Shown here piece by piece: positions 15,545-24,885 of a stretch of DNA of 64,000 nucleotides. Numbering within the stretch: the stretch's first letter is position 1; every line of letters starts with the position of its first letter. Origin of the DNA: Blautia parvula. Lineage in GTDB: Bacteria; Bacillota; Clostridia; Lachnospirales; Lachnospiraceae. The notes beneath the pieces are model-generated. The model saw nothing but the letters and a program-made list of their open reading frames with translations, was not told where the DNA came from and did not search any database. The position numbers were made by a program, and so were the translations under genes. The stretch spans positions 2,078,001 to 2,142,000 of the forward strand of contig NZ_CP084061.1 of NCBI RefSeq assembly GCF_020215665.1. Direction: 5' to 3'.

Positions 15545-16921
15545 CTATTCTATATCTTGTTTATACTGTGCGGCTCCTTCATTCATCATCTGGATAAACT
15601 CATCCACCGTGATACTTCCTGACACCAGATTGGGAATTTCCCTTCCGAATACATCGTTCTGAGAAACAGGATCCCACTTTGTCTGGTAACTCGGCAGCAC
15701 AATACTCACATCTGAGGAGGCATCCACACAATTTTTCATAGGGGGAATCATCTTGTCATATTCGTCCTGTGGGAAATCCACTACAGAAGACAGTTCCCCT
15801 GCCTCAACCGCTCTCTTGGTACTGTATACAGGTTTTGTATAAAATTTCATAAATTCAACAGCACCGTCAATGACATCCTGTCCGTGATCTGTAGTAATAC
15901 ACCAGCTTGACTGCTCCATAGAACCGATCATCACATCCCCGGGGTACTTTGCATAGCCTACTTTATCTGCGAATCCCTCGGAGGCATAATCCGGGTCCGT
16001 AAGGCTTGACATCATCCAGGGACCATTGGCTATCATAGCTGTATTACCGCTGAAGAAATTATTGGCAGCCAGGGCATAGGTTCCGCCTACTGCGTCGGAT
16101 GTGGTGTAATCAAACTGCTTTTTCAGAACTTCCACTGCCTCTTTAAATTCCGGGGTGTCAAAATCATCTGGGAACTGCTGTGCCATAAACTTCTGTCCTT
16201 CCTCTGTTCCTCCCAGATAAGCAGTGGCAAGAAGCATCGGACACCAGGCTGTCTCCGTTGTGTGGAGGGACAGTGCCGGTATGCCCGCCTCTTTTAACTT
16301 ATCGCATGCCTTCCAGAAATCATCCCAGGTCTCAGGGAATGTCTCAATACCCGCCTGCTCAAATAACTCCTTATTATAGTAAAAACCTGAAAGCTGAAGG
16401 CCGGCACTGGGAATCAGATACATTTTACCGTCTTCTCTGGTAAACGCTTCAATCCCCTGAGGCATCAGCTGGCCCTTCCATTCCGGGTCTGCTTCCAGAT
16501 AAGGTGCCACATCCACCAGCCTGTCATTTTCCACAAGCAAATCATAAAAGGCAGGTTCCGGACCGACCTGGATCAGCGCCGGAAGTGAGTTAGAGGCATT
16601 CAGCATTTTCAGTTTTGAGCGGTAATCATCTGAAGCACCAGCCAAATATTCCACCTCCATCTGATATTTTCCTTTGTATTCCCGGTTAAAATCTTCTACC
16701 ACCTCTTTCATCTGAATATCCATAGCGTCATTTGCACCCGTTGTGATAATTATGGGGATTTTCACCTCCCCTTCACTCTCGCCTGCTGCCTGGCTTTCAG
16801 AGGCTGCCCCTTTACTATCCCCGGTCTTTTCGGCAGTGTCTTTCCCGTTTCCTCCTCCGCATCCGGCCAGCATAAATGCAGTTGCCAGACTTAAAATCCT
16901 CATAATATTTTTCCTTTTCAT
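15545..16921 (-). CDS. ABC transporter sugar-binding lipoprotein
   Basis: 458 residues of the family 1 extracellular solute-binding proteins. The signal peptide MKRKNIMRILSLATAFMLAGC ends in a lipobox (LAGC), so the mature protein is anchored by a lipid on the outer face of the membrane. Family features such as KMYLIPSAGLQLSGFYYNKELFEQAG and a MIANGPWMMSSL strand are clear. It captures the substrate for the two permeases that follow. A -10 box (TATAAT, 16959-16954) lies upstream with a poor -35, as expected of a promoter activated by the YesN-type regulator encoded next door. Confidence 0.93.
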   Translation of the reverse strand: MKRKNIMRILSLATAFMLAGCGGGNGKDTAEKTGDSKGAASESQAAGESEGEVKIPIIITTGANDAMDIQMKEVVEDFNREYKGKYQMEVEYLAGASDDYRSKLKMLNASNSLPALIQVGPEPAFYDLLVENDRLVDVAPYLEADPEWKGQLMPQGIEAFTREDGKMYLIPSAGLQLSGFYYNKELFEQAGIETFPETWDDFWKACDKLKEAGIPALSLHTTETAWCPMLLATAYLGGTEEGQKFMAQQFPDDFDTPEFKEAVEVLKKQFDYTTSDAVGGTYALAANNFFSGNTAMIANGPWMMSSLTDPDYASEGFADKVGYAKYPGDVMIGSMEQSSWCITTDHGQDVIDGAVEFMKFYTKPVYSTKRAVEAGELSSVVDFPQDEYDKMIPPMKNCVDASSDVSIVLPSYQTKWDPVSQNDVFGREIPNLVSGSITVDEFIQMMNEGAAQYKQDIE

Positions 16922-16953
16922 TAACAGGAACCCCCTTTTCTTTTGATGACTGT

Positions 16954-16959
16954 ATTATA
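16954..16959 (-). promoter_or_regulatory. -10 box of the ABC importer/GH13 operon
   Basis: TATAAT on the minus strand about 33 bp before the binding-protein start. No good -35 lies 17 bp upstream, consistent with a need for an AraC-type activator. The activator site itself was not identified. Confidence 0.5.
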
Positions 16960-17078
16960 ACAGGCTCTGTGTTTCAACATATACAAAAAATTATAGCTGT
17001 ATTGTTGTTTTTTATACATATGAAAGACAGCAGCGGACATCTACAGCAACCCCCTCCGACAGTTCGTCCGTTTATACC

Positions 17079-17122
17079 AAAAAAGGCGCGGGACAATCGG
17101 CATTTTGTCCTACGCCTTTTTT
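17079..17122. terminator. Terminator between the sensor pair and the importer operon
   Basis: A long imperfect hairpin: AAAAAAGGCG and GGGACAA pair with TTGTCC and CGCCTTTTTT around an 8-nt loop. A/T runs on both sides make it work in either direction. It follows the histidine kinase stop (17151) and separates the regulatory pair from the transport operon. Confidence 0.85.
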
Positions 17123-17150
17123 ACCTGATTTATCTGCGGTACCCCGCATA

Positions 17151-18935
17151 TTATCCCGCATCGGCATCTGCTGCCATAGGAATCCTGATGGTACAGACTG
17201 TCCCTGTCTCTTCAAAACTTTCATAATGGATCTGAAAACAACTTCCATACCGCAGACAAAGCCTGCACACCACATTGGATATGCCGTATCCCCCTTTCTT
17301 CTGAGGAAATGCCTGTTTTATATCCTCCATGCCCTGGTACTGCATATGGTTAAGCTTCTCCAGGATATCCGGCTCCATGACGCTGCCGTTATTGCTGACC
17401 TGCAGAACCATAAAACCATCCGCGGCCTTTACATCCACTTTGATTCTTCCGCCTTTGTCCATGTCAGCGAATCCGTATTTGATACAGTTTTCTACCACCG
17501 GCTGCAGGATGATCTTGGGAATCTTCACCTGCAGAATGGACTCCTCCACTTCTATCTCATACTGAAACAGATTCTCATTTCTTATCTGTTCTATATTCAG
17601 ATAACATTTCACATGCTCCAGCTCATCTTTAAGGGAAACATCATTTTCACCCTTGCTGATACTGATCCTCAGCATCCGGGACAGCGACTGGATCAGTTTC
17701 ACCATCGTCTCGTCGCCATCCATCCTGGCAAGCATATGTACATTATCCAGTGTGTTATACAGAAAATGAGGATTGATCTGATAGACCAGTGAATTATATT
17801 CGTTGATGCGGATTTCCTCCTGTTCCTTTTTCACTTCTTCCATCAAACTGCCTATGTGCTTGAGCATTTTGTTATAGGAAACCGCCACATGGTCCAGCTC
17901 TGTATTGGTACTGATCTGTATTTCCTGATTCAGGCTCTCCCCGTCAAAATGGCTCATGATCCGGCTGATGCCCGAAATCGCTTTTCGGAAGGGATGTGAT
18001 ACAAAGGCAGACATAATGACACAGACAATAACAGAAATCAGCATGGTCAGGCCAAGACTTTTCAAAAAATTTCTCGCCGGAGCCTGCACCACAGATTCCG
18101 GTACAACGGAAAGAAAGATAAATTCTCCATCCTTATCTGTATTGGCAAAACAAATCCTGCTGTCTGCCGCAAAATGAACCACCTCACCGGCTTCATCCGG
18201 CAGTTCTTCCCCGGCTTTCCTCAAAATTTCCCGGCTGATCTCTTCTTCCTGCTCTTCCCCTCCCGTCCGGCAGCAAATCTCACCTTCCATGGTGACCATG
18301 GCATAGACTGCAGGTGTATGCTGATTCACATCAAAGAAAATATTGTCGTAAAAATCCTGGTTCAGCTTGACGATCAGAACTCCGGGGCTTACATTCTGCT
18401 CCATGTGCCGTATATTCCGGACCAGAAAAATGCCTGAATCTTCCTGTCCGTTCCGGTTAATCGTACTGTACATTATCTTTGTCAGGGAATAGTTATCCTT
18501 AAGCGCTTCACTTAATTCCTCTGACAGGATATCCTCCGAATTTACATTTTCTATCACTTTATTGGAGAAGTATTCATTCCCTTTATTGTCAATAAATATC
18601 CCATATTCCGTATACTGATTATTGGGATACCAGAGGCTTCTGTTGACGTATGCCTTATCCTGGGGCAGCAGTTCTTTCCTCTCCAGGGATTTCTGGATAT
18701 AGGAATTTGTAATATAGCTTCTGGTCAGCTCATCAAATCCCTGCTCCATCATCTGGTAATTGCCAATCATCTTGCTGTTGCTGTGGGAATAGTTCTCCAG
18801 ATTCAATTCTGTCACGTTTCTGTTTATGGAGCCTGCCAGGACAACCCCCATAATACCCAGGGGAAGGATTGCAGCCAGAATGGTAAAGACCACCAGCTTT
18901 TTGCGTATACCGTAAAATTGTTTACTGTTCTTCAT
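17151..18935 (-). CDS. Sensor histidine kinase, YesM type
   Basis: 594 residues. An N-terminal membrane helix (about 12-34), an extracellular sensor region of roughly 250 residues, a second helix near 295-315 and a HAMP-like linker precede the kinase core. The phospho-acceptor motif VYQINPHFLYNTLDNVHMLA and the ATP-site motifs QPVVENCIKYGF and GGYGISNVVCRL define the His_kinase/HATPase arrangement of the YesM (LytS-like) class. It probably senses an extracellular sugar or the loaded binding protein. It overlaps the response-regulator gene by 14 bp, so the two are translated together. Confidence 0.93.
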   Translation of the reverse strand: MKNSKQFYGIRKKLVVFTILAAILPLGIMGVVLAGSINRNVTELNLENYSHSNSKMIGNYQMMEQGFDELTRSYITNSYIQKSLERKELLPQDKAYVNRSLWYPNNQYTEYGIFIDNKGNEYFSNKVIENVNSEDILSEELSEALKDNYSLTKIMYSTINRNGQEDSGIFLVRNIRHMEQNVSPGVLIVKLNQDFYDNIFFDVNQHTPAVYAMVTMEGEICCRTGGEEQEEEISREILRKAGEELPDEAGEVVHFAADSRICFANTDKDGEFIFLSVVPESVVQAPARNFLKSLGLTMLISVIVCVIMSAFVSHPFRKAISGISRIMSHFDGESLNQEIQISTNTELDHVAVSYNKMLKHIGSLMEEVKKEQEEIRINEYNSLVYQINPHFLYNTLDNVHMLARMDGDETMVKLIQSLSRMLRISISKGENDVSLKDELEHVKCYLNIEQIRNENLFQYEIEVEESILQVKIPKIILQPVVENCIKYGFADMDKGGRIKVDVKAADGFMVLQVSNNGSVMEPDILEKLNHMQYQGMEDIKQAFPQKKGGYGISNVVCRLCLRYGSCFQIHYESFEETGTVCTIRIPMAADADAG

Positions 18936-20181
18936 ACTTTTCTTTCCTGTACTCTGTCGGCAGACACCCTACATGCTTCTTGAACTGCTGTGTAAAATAT
19001 GATGGGTTGGGTATCCCCACCTTCTCACAAATTTCCGTTATTGTATCGTCTGTAGTTTTTAACAGACTTTTCGCCAGCTTCATCCTCTCTTCCAGCAGAT
19101 ACTGTTTAAAAGACCTCTGCATTCCCTGCCCGAAAAGCCGGCCGAAATATACGGGATTTAGATGCACCTCCCTTGCCGCCATGCCTACACTCAAAAACTC
19201 ATCATTCAGATGTTCCTGCACGTAGCAGACGGCCTGGCTGATATAAGTCCTGGCATGGCTGCGAATCTGATCCAGTTCTCTTAGATTCCTCTTCTTCTCA
19301 TTCGTCTGCTCCAGGTTTTCAACTGCCTGTACATATACTTCTTTTAATCCTTTTATAGCTCTGCTCAGTCCGGATATGCCATACCGAAAATCCACCGAGA
19401 ATTTTTGTCTCAGCATCTCCAGTTCTCTCTCCAGGACTGGAAGTACCAGGTATTCTTCCCCGGAAGCTGCAAATATGATGATCCTGTACCCGCTTTCATT
19501 CTGAAAATAAAAATACTGATAGGCATCCCCCAGGTCACTTTCCAAAAAACCGGCAATCTCCTCCTGTGTTGCCGCCTGCATATATTTCCCGTCCTGTGTT
19601 CTGACAAAATCAATACAGACAGCCCGATAAAATAGGGCATCCCAATCCTTTCCCCCAAAACGCGCCAATGCCTCCTGCAGTTCCTCCTCATCTATCTGAT
19701 CCCCGCTGAACTTTCCCACCATATAATTTTCAAAGACTTTTCTGTTATTCTCTATGAAATGTTCATAGTCCTGTAGGATCTTCCTGCTCTTTCTTCTCTG
19801 CCGTATGGCGTTCGCAGCACTCAAAACAGCTTCCTCCAGTTTACTGTCCTCAATGGGTTTCAGAAGATATGTAAACGCCCCCAGTTCACATGCCCTCTGC
19901 GCATATTCAAAATCCCGGTATGCGCTGATGACGATCCATAAACATTTCTTCTCCGCCCGCCTGTCCACCTCCTGGATCAGGTCCAGGCCTGACATCTGTT
20001 TCATACGGATGTCTGTTATGACAATGTCCGGCCGTTTTTCCAAAATTTCATCCACGGCCTTCCTGGGATTTCGTGATGTGCCTGCCACCACTGCCCCCAT
20101 TTTATCCCAGGAATAGGTAGTCTCCAACCCTTTTAAAATGATTGCCTCATCATCCACCAAAAAAATCTTGATCTTCTCCAT
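18922..20181 (-). CDS. AraC-type response regulator, YesN type
   Basis: About 419 residues from the ATG at 20181 (MEKIKIFLVDDEAI); an in-frame ATG at 20211 would add ten residues and cannot be excluded. The receiver domain has the acidic pair DDE and phospho-acceptor Asp in IVITDIRMKQMSGLDL. A middle region is followed by an AraC DNA-binding domain with two helix-turn-helix units (LSVGMAAREVHLNPVYFGRL and ITEICEKVGIPNPSYFTQQF). It is the first gene of the pair and the probable activator of the importer/GH13 operon. Confidence 0.93.
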   Translation of the reverse strand: MEKIKIFLVDDEAIILKGLETTYSWDKMGAVVAGTSRNPRKAVDEILEKRPDIVITDIRMKQMSGLDLIQEVDRRAEKKCLWIVISAYRDFEYAQRACELGAFTYLLKPIEDSKLEEAVLSAANAIRQRRKSRKILQDYEHFIENNRKVFENYMVGKFSGDQIDEEELQEALARFGGKDWDALFYRAVCIDFVRTQDGKYMQAATQEEIAGFLESDLGDAYQYFYFQNESGYRIIIFAASGEEYLVLPVLERELEMLRQKFSVDFRYGISGLSRAIKGLKEVYVQAVENLEQTNEKKRNLRELDQIRSHARTYISQAVCYVQEHLNDEFLSVGMAAREVHLNPVYFGRLFGQGMQRSFKQYLLEERMKLAKSLLKTTDDTITEICEKVGIPNPSYFTQQFKKHVGCLPTEYRKEKYEEQ

Positions 20182-20479
20182 TTTTCCGCCCCGCATCTTT
20201 TCGTATTTCATGGTAAGTTTTTCTTCCTGCTAAGAGGAATGTGCATTGTATAATGAATTTATTATACCGCGGAAAATGGGGTTTTGGTAGTCTTTAATCG
20301 CTGTTGGGAATTTTTAGAATTTATGACAGAGTTGTGCTGTGGCTTTGATATAAGAATTGTTCGGCAGGTGCGGTTTTGGCAGAGACAGAAGTCACTGCTA
20401 CGCCGGGATTGGCGCTGTGTCGGAATTGCTGTTGCACCGGAATTGGTACAGCAATGTTTGCCCGGACGTATACCACACT

Positions 20480-21412
20480 TTAGTTTTCGTATAGGGCTGC
20501 TATATCATGCACTCTGCGTTTCATCTCCTCACGGATATGTAACGGCTCTAAACACTCGCATTTATCTCCGAAACTCATGAGAATATTATAATAATACTCA
20601 TTCTCTATGAAAGGAAAGCTGACAATGTAATACGCATCACCGTCCGGCGAAAAATGTTCATACGTGCAAAAATCAAGTACCCTGTCCATGACAGATTTGT
20701 GGATGCGGATCTTAATTTCTGTCTGCATGGTTTCCAGGATTTCCGCAAAGCCTATAAAGGGTTTTTCATAATCCCGTGGTGTGAAAATTTCCTCCTGCAT
20801 CTGCAGGTTCGACATACGGGATAATCTGAATAAACGAAAATCATTTCTTGCATGGCAATACCCCTGTAAATACCAATGACTGCTTTTCAGTACAAGCTGA
20901 TAAGGCTCAACGCTCCGTATGGTTTTATTCCCGTGGTGGGCTATATATTCAAATGAAAGCAGTTTACTCTCCTGCATTGCTGCTTTGATCATTTCTAAAT
21001 ATGGCTGTATGTCGCTTTTTCCCATCCAGGGACTTAAATCTATACATATTTGATTTACTTTCAATTCAATTTCTTTTGCTCTGTCAGCGGGTATAAAGCT
21101 CTTGACTTTCGCAAGTGCGTGTACCAGCTCATCTCCCCGTACCATGTTTGAAAGGCTTGCAAGCCCCATCAGGAGAGCGGAAAGGTCCGCAGCAGAAAAA
21201 ACTTTTTTATCGATCTTGTATCCCTCCATGATCTCAAAACCACCGCCCACTCCCGGTGCCCCGCGAACAGGAATCCCCGCCATGTTGATTGCATCTATAT
21301 CGCGGTAGATTGTGCGGAGTGAGACTTCAAACATATCTGCCAGCTCCTGTGCACCGATACGTTTTTTATCAAGGAGTATCATAATAATACTAACCAGTCT
21401 GTCTACTTTCAT
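20480..21412 (-). CDS. WYL-domain HTH transcriptional regulator (YafY-like)
   Basis: 310 residues. The N-terminal DeoR-type winged helix reads MKVDRLVSIIMILLDKKRIG then AQELADMFEVSLRTIYRDID; the WYL sensor domain follows with VEPYQLVLKSSHWYLQGYCH and FRLFRLSRMSNLQ. Such proteins often control the divergently transcribed neighbour, here the DJ-1/PfpI gene. The intergenic region holds a perfect 15-bp inverted repeat (21447-21461) that is the best operator candidate. The effector is unknown. Confidence 0.92.
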   Translation of the reverse strand: MKVDRLVSIIMILLDKKRIGAQELADMFEVSLRTIYRDIDAINMAGIPVRGAPGVGGGFEIMEGYKIDKKVFSAADLSALLMGLASLSNMVRGDELVHALAKVKSFIPADRAKEIELKVNQICIDLSPWMGKSDIQPYLEMIKAAMQESKLLSFEYIAHHGNKTIRSVEPYQLVLKSSHWYLQGYCHARNDFRLFRLSRMSNLQMQEEIFTPRDYEKPFIGFAEILETMQTEIKIRIHKSVMDRVLDFCTYEHFSPDGDAYYIVSFPFIENEYYYNILMSFGDKCECLEPLHIREEMKRRVHDIAALYEN

Positions 21413-21446
21413 CTGATAGCCGCCTTTCGATTTGGATTACTGCCAT

Positions 21447-21461
21447 ATTGTTGTCAACAAT
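21447..21461. promoter_or_regulatory. Inverted-repeat operator candidate, WYL regulator/DJ-1 region
   Basis: ATTGTTG-T-CAACAAT is a perfect palindrome with a one-base centre, 35 bp before the regulator's start. On the minus strand it contains TTGACA, a possible -35 element of the regulator, which suggests self-repression. Confidence 0.5.
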
Positions 21462-21536
21462 CACATGGTACAATAAGCCTGAAAACAAATCAATAAGTAA
21501 TGATTCATCCAGTTGAATTGTTACGTGTATACGTTC

Positions 21537-21605
21537 ATTAAAAATCGCTTTGCGATGGGGCAAATGTAAGTACAGTCAATGCGCAGACCTGACTGAACAG
21601 TAACA
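21537..21605 (+). repeat. Dispersed repeat, copy A
   Basis: Two blocks match the region at 44631-44725: 21537-21558 (21 of 22 identical, ATTAAAAATCGCTTT core) and 21577-21605 (25 of 29 identical, AATGCGCAGACCTGACTGA core). Copy A lacks the central part of copy B. Both copies lie in intergenic DNA next to a regulator gene. Unclassified; MITE-like remnant possible. Confidence 0.65.
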
Positions 21606-21635
21606 TCAATACTAAAATGAAAACGGAGGAAATTT

Positions 21636-22274
21636 ATGTTTACAATCTATGTTTATGTTCTTGATACCTTAGCCGACTGGGAGATTGGATATGTCACCGC
21701 GGAGCTGAAATCCGGCCGATTTTTCAAAGAGGATGCACCGTCTGTTTCGCTCAAGACGGTCAGTGATTCAAAAGAGCCTGTCCACACAATGGGCGGCCTA
21801 ACAATTGTACCGGACTGCCTGGTCGAGGATATTGTGGTGAGCAAGACAAGCGTACTGCTGTTACCCGGTGCAAATACATGGAACGCCCCCAGCCGCGGTG
21901 CTATCATGAAAAAAGCAAGCGAATTTTTATCTTTTGGCGCTGCGGTATGTGCAATCTGCGGGGCTACCACTGCACTTGCCGGCATTGGGGTATTGAATCA
22001 GCGCCCGCATACCAGCAATGGACCGGGATTTCTTGAAATGATCTCTCCCGGTTATAATGGGCAAAGTTTTTATATCGACAAGCCCTCCGTATGGGATAAC
22101 AACCTCATTACCGCAAGTTCCACCGGAACTTTATTGTGGGCCAGACAAATCATTGCGTATTTAGGTGTTTTTCAAGCAGACACACTGGAAGCCTGGTATG
22201 AATATTTTAATACCGGTAAGCCTGAATATTTTTTTGCTCTTATGCAGACTTTGCCGTCAGGCACTGAGAACTGA
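21636..22274 (+). CDS. DJ-1/PfpI family protein
   Basis: 212 residues. The flavodoxin-like fold with the family's nucleophile elbow is seen at AVCAICGATTALAGIGVL, where the Cys is the reactive residue; VLLLPGANTWN and the N-terminal YVYVLDTLADWE (conserved acidic residue) fit the class-I glutamine-amidotransferase-like group. Proteins of this type act as deglycase-like or stress proteins, and the exact activity here is not evident. It has a GGAGG site and is divergent from the WYL regulator, which probably controls it. The downstream flank is occupied by an IS256-family element. Confidence 0.88.
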   Translation: MFTIYVYVLDTLADWEIGYVTAELKSGRFFKEDAPSVSLKTVSDSKEPVHTMGGLTIVPDCLVEDIVVSKTSVLLLPGANTWNAPSRGAIMKKASEFLSFGAAVCAICGATTALAGIGVLNQRPHTSNGPGFLEMISPGYNGQSFYIDKPSVWDNNLITASSTGTLLWARQIIAYLGVFQADTLEAWYEYFNTGKPEYFFALMQTLPSGTEN

Positions 22275-22443
22275 TATATATTTTGTCATAGACAGATTAC
22301 GGCAGGATTACATATGCCAGGCAAAACAGACATATACGAAAAGAGACATGGCATAAATTGTGAGAGTGTGAAACTTTTTCTGTAAAATAGGATTTATAAG
22401 GTTCTTCTATGATAAAATAAAAATCATAGGAGGGCCTTTTATT

Positions 22444-23685
22444 ATGGCAAGACAAAAGAAACCAGTACACAGAGTACAAATGACGGAAGGAAAGCGCAGC
22501 ATTATCCATCAGCTTTTGGAAGAATACGATATTCAGACAGCTGAAGACATTCAGGATGCCCTGAAAGATCTTCTTGGCGGAACCATCAAGGAAATGATGG
22601 AGGCTGAGCTGGATGATCACCTGGGATATCAAAAATCGGAACGCTCAGACAATGATGATTACCGGAACGGTTACAAACGAAAACGGGTCAACAGTAGTTT
22701 CGGTTCCATGGAAATCGATGTGCCGCAAGACCGAAAATCTACCTTTGAACCACAGGTGGTCAAAAAACGCCAGAAAGACATTTCTGATATTGACCAGAAG
22801 ATCATCTCCATGTATGCGAAGGGAATGACTACCCGGCAGATATCTGAAGCTATTGAAGATATCTACGGATTTGAGACCTCGGAAGGATTTATTTCTGATG
22901 TTACAGACAAGATCCTTCCTCAGATCGAAGACTGGCAGAACCGTCCTCTGGATAATGTCTATCCCATCCTTTACATTGACGCCATCCACTATTCTGTCCG
23001 TGACAATGGTGTGATCCGCAAGCTTGCCGCCTATGTCATCCTTGGGATCAATACAGAAGGAAAGAAAGAGGTACTGACAATCCATGTGGGAGAGAATGAA
23101 AGTTCAAAATACTGGCTGTCTGTTTTAAATGAACTGAAGAACCGGGGGGTAAAAGACATCCTCATCATCTGTGCGGACGGCCTTACGGGAATAAAGGAAG
23201 CCATTGCTGCCGCATTCCCCAAAACAGAATATCAGAGATGCATTGTCCATCAGGTAAGAAACACATTAAAATATGTTCCAGATAAAGACAGGAAGGCATT
23301 TGCTGCAGATCTAAAGACCATCTACCAGGCAGCTGATGAAAAAAAGGCGCTGGCAGCACTTGACCGGGTAACAGAAAAATGGACGCCCAAATATCCGAAT
23401 TCCATGAAGCGCTGGAAGGATAACTGGGATGCCATATCCCCAATTTTCAAGTTTTCAGCAATGGTCAGGAAGGTCATATATACGACAAATGCCATTGAAT
23501 CGCTGAATTCCACTTATCGAAAGCTGAACCGCCAGAGAAGCGTATTTCCAAGCGACACAGCGTTGCTCAAAGCGTTATATTTAGCAACCTTTGAGGCTAC
23601 AAAGAAATGGACCACAACCATCCGGAACTGGGCTCAGGTGTATGGAGAATTAAGTATCATGTACGAAGGACGGCTTCCGGAGTGA
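22444..23685 (+). CDS. IS256-family (mutator-type) transposase
   Basis: 413 residues, the standard length. The DDE residues can be placed: Asp in LYIDAIHYSVRD (about 179), Asp in ILIICADGLTGIKEAI (about 240), and Glu in TTNAIESLNSTYRKLNRQRS (about 350). The CxxH-like CIVHQVRNTLKYV segment typical of the family follows the second Asp. The N-terminal region MEAELDDHLGYQKSER is also conserved. It cuts and joins the element's ends. Nothing interrupts the frame; a GGAGG site precedes the ATG. Confidence 0.95.
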   Translation: MARQKKPVHRVQMTEGKRSIIHQLLEEYDIQTAEDIQDALKDLLGGTIKEMMEAELDDHLGYQKSERSDNDDYRNGYKRKRVNSSFGSMEIDVPQDRKSTFEPQVVKKRQKDISDIDQKIISMYAKGMTTRQISEAIEDIYGFETSEGFISDVTDKILPQIEDWQNRPLDNVYPILYIDAIHYSVRDNGVIRKLAAYVILGINTEGKKEVLTIHVGENESSKYWLSVLNELKNRGVKDILIICADGLTGIKEAIAAAFPKTEYQRCIVHQVRNTLKYVPDKDRKAFAADLKTIYQAADEKKALAALDRVTEKWTPKYPNSMKRWKDNWDAISPIFKFSAMVRKVIYTTNAIESLNSTYRKLNRQRSVFPSDTALLKALYLATFEATKKWTTTIRNWAQVYGELSIMYEGRLPE

Positions 23686-23703
23686 TCGAACATGAGCAAA
23701 TAA

Positions 23704-23722
23704 CAGGCGGATTTACCGCCTG
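23704..23722 (+). terminator. Hairpin after the IS256 transposase
   Basis: CAGGCGG pairs with CCGCCTG around a 5-nt loop just after the transposase stop, with a T-run (CCTTTTT) starting about 10 bp later. A weak terminator within the element. Confidence 0.45.
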
Positions 23723-23871
23723 CTGTTGACATGCCTTTTTGTAACTGTTATATATAAAGTAAGGGTGAAAAGCCTATTCTTAAGACTTTTCACCACTCAT
23801 TATCATAGAAGAATCTTATTTACAGACTTTTCTTCATAGTCTCTAAATTGTCATATCTCTTTTTTAAAGAC

Positions 23872-24885
23872 TTACTTTTTCTGTTCTTTTGAGAATTGCT
23901 TATAATAATACTCTGCCTTTTCTCTATCCAGCATAAAGTGTCTTTGTAATTTTTCTATTATAATTGTTCTCTCTGTCCGCTCCTCCTCTTTTTCAGCTAT
24001 AAACGCCCTTATCCCCTGTTCCAAGCCTTTTTCTATCCCCTTCTCGATTCCCTTCTCGATTCCTTCTTTTATTCCTTTTTCTACCCCTTCTTCATAACTG
24101 CGCTTTTTCTCATTTTTAATATGGCGTTCCGCATTATACTCTGTCAGTATCACGTCTTTCACCTCTCCTCGCTCTTTCTTCAGGAAATCTGCAAGAATAC
24201 CTTCCGCAATACATTCCTCCACCGCTCTGTCCACTGCACCCTCTAAATCTTCGGGGTACATTTCCAGATACCGCCGCACCTTTGATACAAAAGAAGCATA
24301 CTGCCACAACAAGCTGCAGTCTTCCATCAACTGTCTGTTATGTCCTGCATTAATATTCAGAACCGTGGCAACACATTCCAGGCAATAACTGTCCTGCTTC
24401 TTTTCAAATGCGTCACTCAGACGGTACTCCCGGCGGTCTGGTTCTTCCTCCGATCCGTTATAAAATACAATATACCGCGGAAGCGGGATTTTGATACGGC
24501 TGCCGGAATACAGATCAAGCTCTCTCTTTTCCACATATCCCTGATATACTCTCGCAAAATAGATCAATCCCCGCAGAGGCATATTGGGATTTCTGGTGGA
24601 TTGGGCTTCATACAGATTCATCACACTGTCGATCAAAAAGGACAGGTCATTCTTTACACCCATATAAATGGCACCCTCAATTGTAGTGATCTCCAAATCC
24701 TCCGGATTTTGATAATTGGAATGATTGATGGCATTATAAAGCTTCAGTGCAGCCTTTCTGTTCCCGAAGATCATGCGGAACAGGCTATCCTTGTAATTTC
24801 TGTTTACTTGTTTCCTTCTGATGGCTCTGCTTATCTTTCTCCTTCTGTTTCTGTTCATATTTCCTCGTCTTTCCGAAGCAGCCAT
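23872..24885 (-). CDS. Rpn-family recombination-promoting nuclease/PD-(D/E)XK protein
   Basis: 337 residues from an ATG at 24885; an ATG at 24858 (MNRNRRRK) is an alternative. The N-terminal half matches the Rpn/transposase_31 type: YKDSLFRMIFGNRKAALKLY, then IDSVMNLYEAQSTRNPNMPLRGLIYFARVY, where Asp and Glu-X-Gln form the PD-(D/E)XK core. RIKIPLPRYIVFYNG follows. The C-terminal part holds tandem EKGI units (about 270-290), a repeat common in this family. Such proteins are linked to RecA-independent recombination and, in recent work, to phage defence. The neighbouring IS insertion does not touch the coding frame. Confidence 0.85.
   Translation of the reverse strand: MAASERRGNMNRNRRRKISRAIRRKQVNRNYKDSLFRMIFGNRKAALKLYNAINHSNYQNPEDLEITTIEGAIYMGVKNDLSFLIDSVMNLYEAQSTRNPNMPLRGLIYFARVYQGYVEKRELDLYSGSRIKIPLPRYIVFYNGSEEEPDRREYRLSDAFEKKQDSYCLECVATVLNINAGHNRQLMEDCSLLWQYASFVSKVRRYLEMYPEDLEGAVDRAVEECIAEGILADFLKKERGEVKDVILTEYNAERHIKNEKKRSYEEGVEKGIKEGIEKGIEKGIEKGLEQGIRAFIAEKEEERTERTIIIEKLQRHFMLDREKAEYYYKQFSKEQKK

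Larger units (their letters stand above)
22354..23851 (+). mobile_element. IS256-family insertion sequence with 8-bp target duplication
   Basis: The element spans 22362-23843 (1482 bp). It is flanked by the identical octamer TAAATTGT at 22354-22361 and 23844-23851, an 8-bp target duplication as IS256-type elements make. The ends are imperfect inverted repeats beginning GAGAGTGTGAAAC on the left and GAGACTATGAAG on the right, with a shared inner TTCTTCTATGATAA. The transposase frame is intact and the duplication exact, so the insertion is recent and possibly active. It lies between the DJ-1 gene and the Rpn nuclease and breaks neither. Confidence 0.93.

Noticed and set aside
20212-20479. Possible gene in the interval between the response regulator and the WYL gene
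   Set aside because: Only short frames without ribosome sites; a 7-bp inverted repeat (TTGCTGT/ACAGCAA) without T-run is not enough to call a terminator.
24010-24090. CRISPR-like tandem repeat
   Set aside because: The repeats are 12-18 bp, contiguous without spacers, and encode EKGI units inside the Rpn gene.
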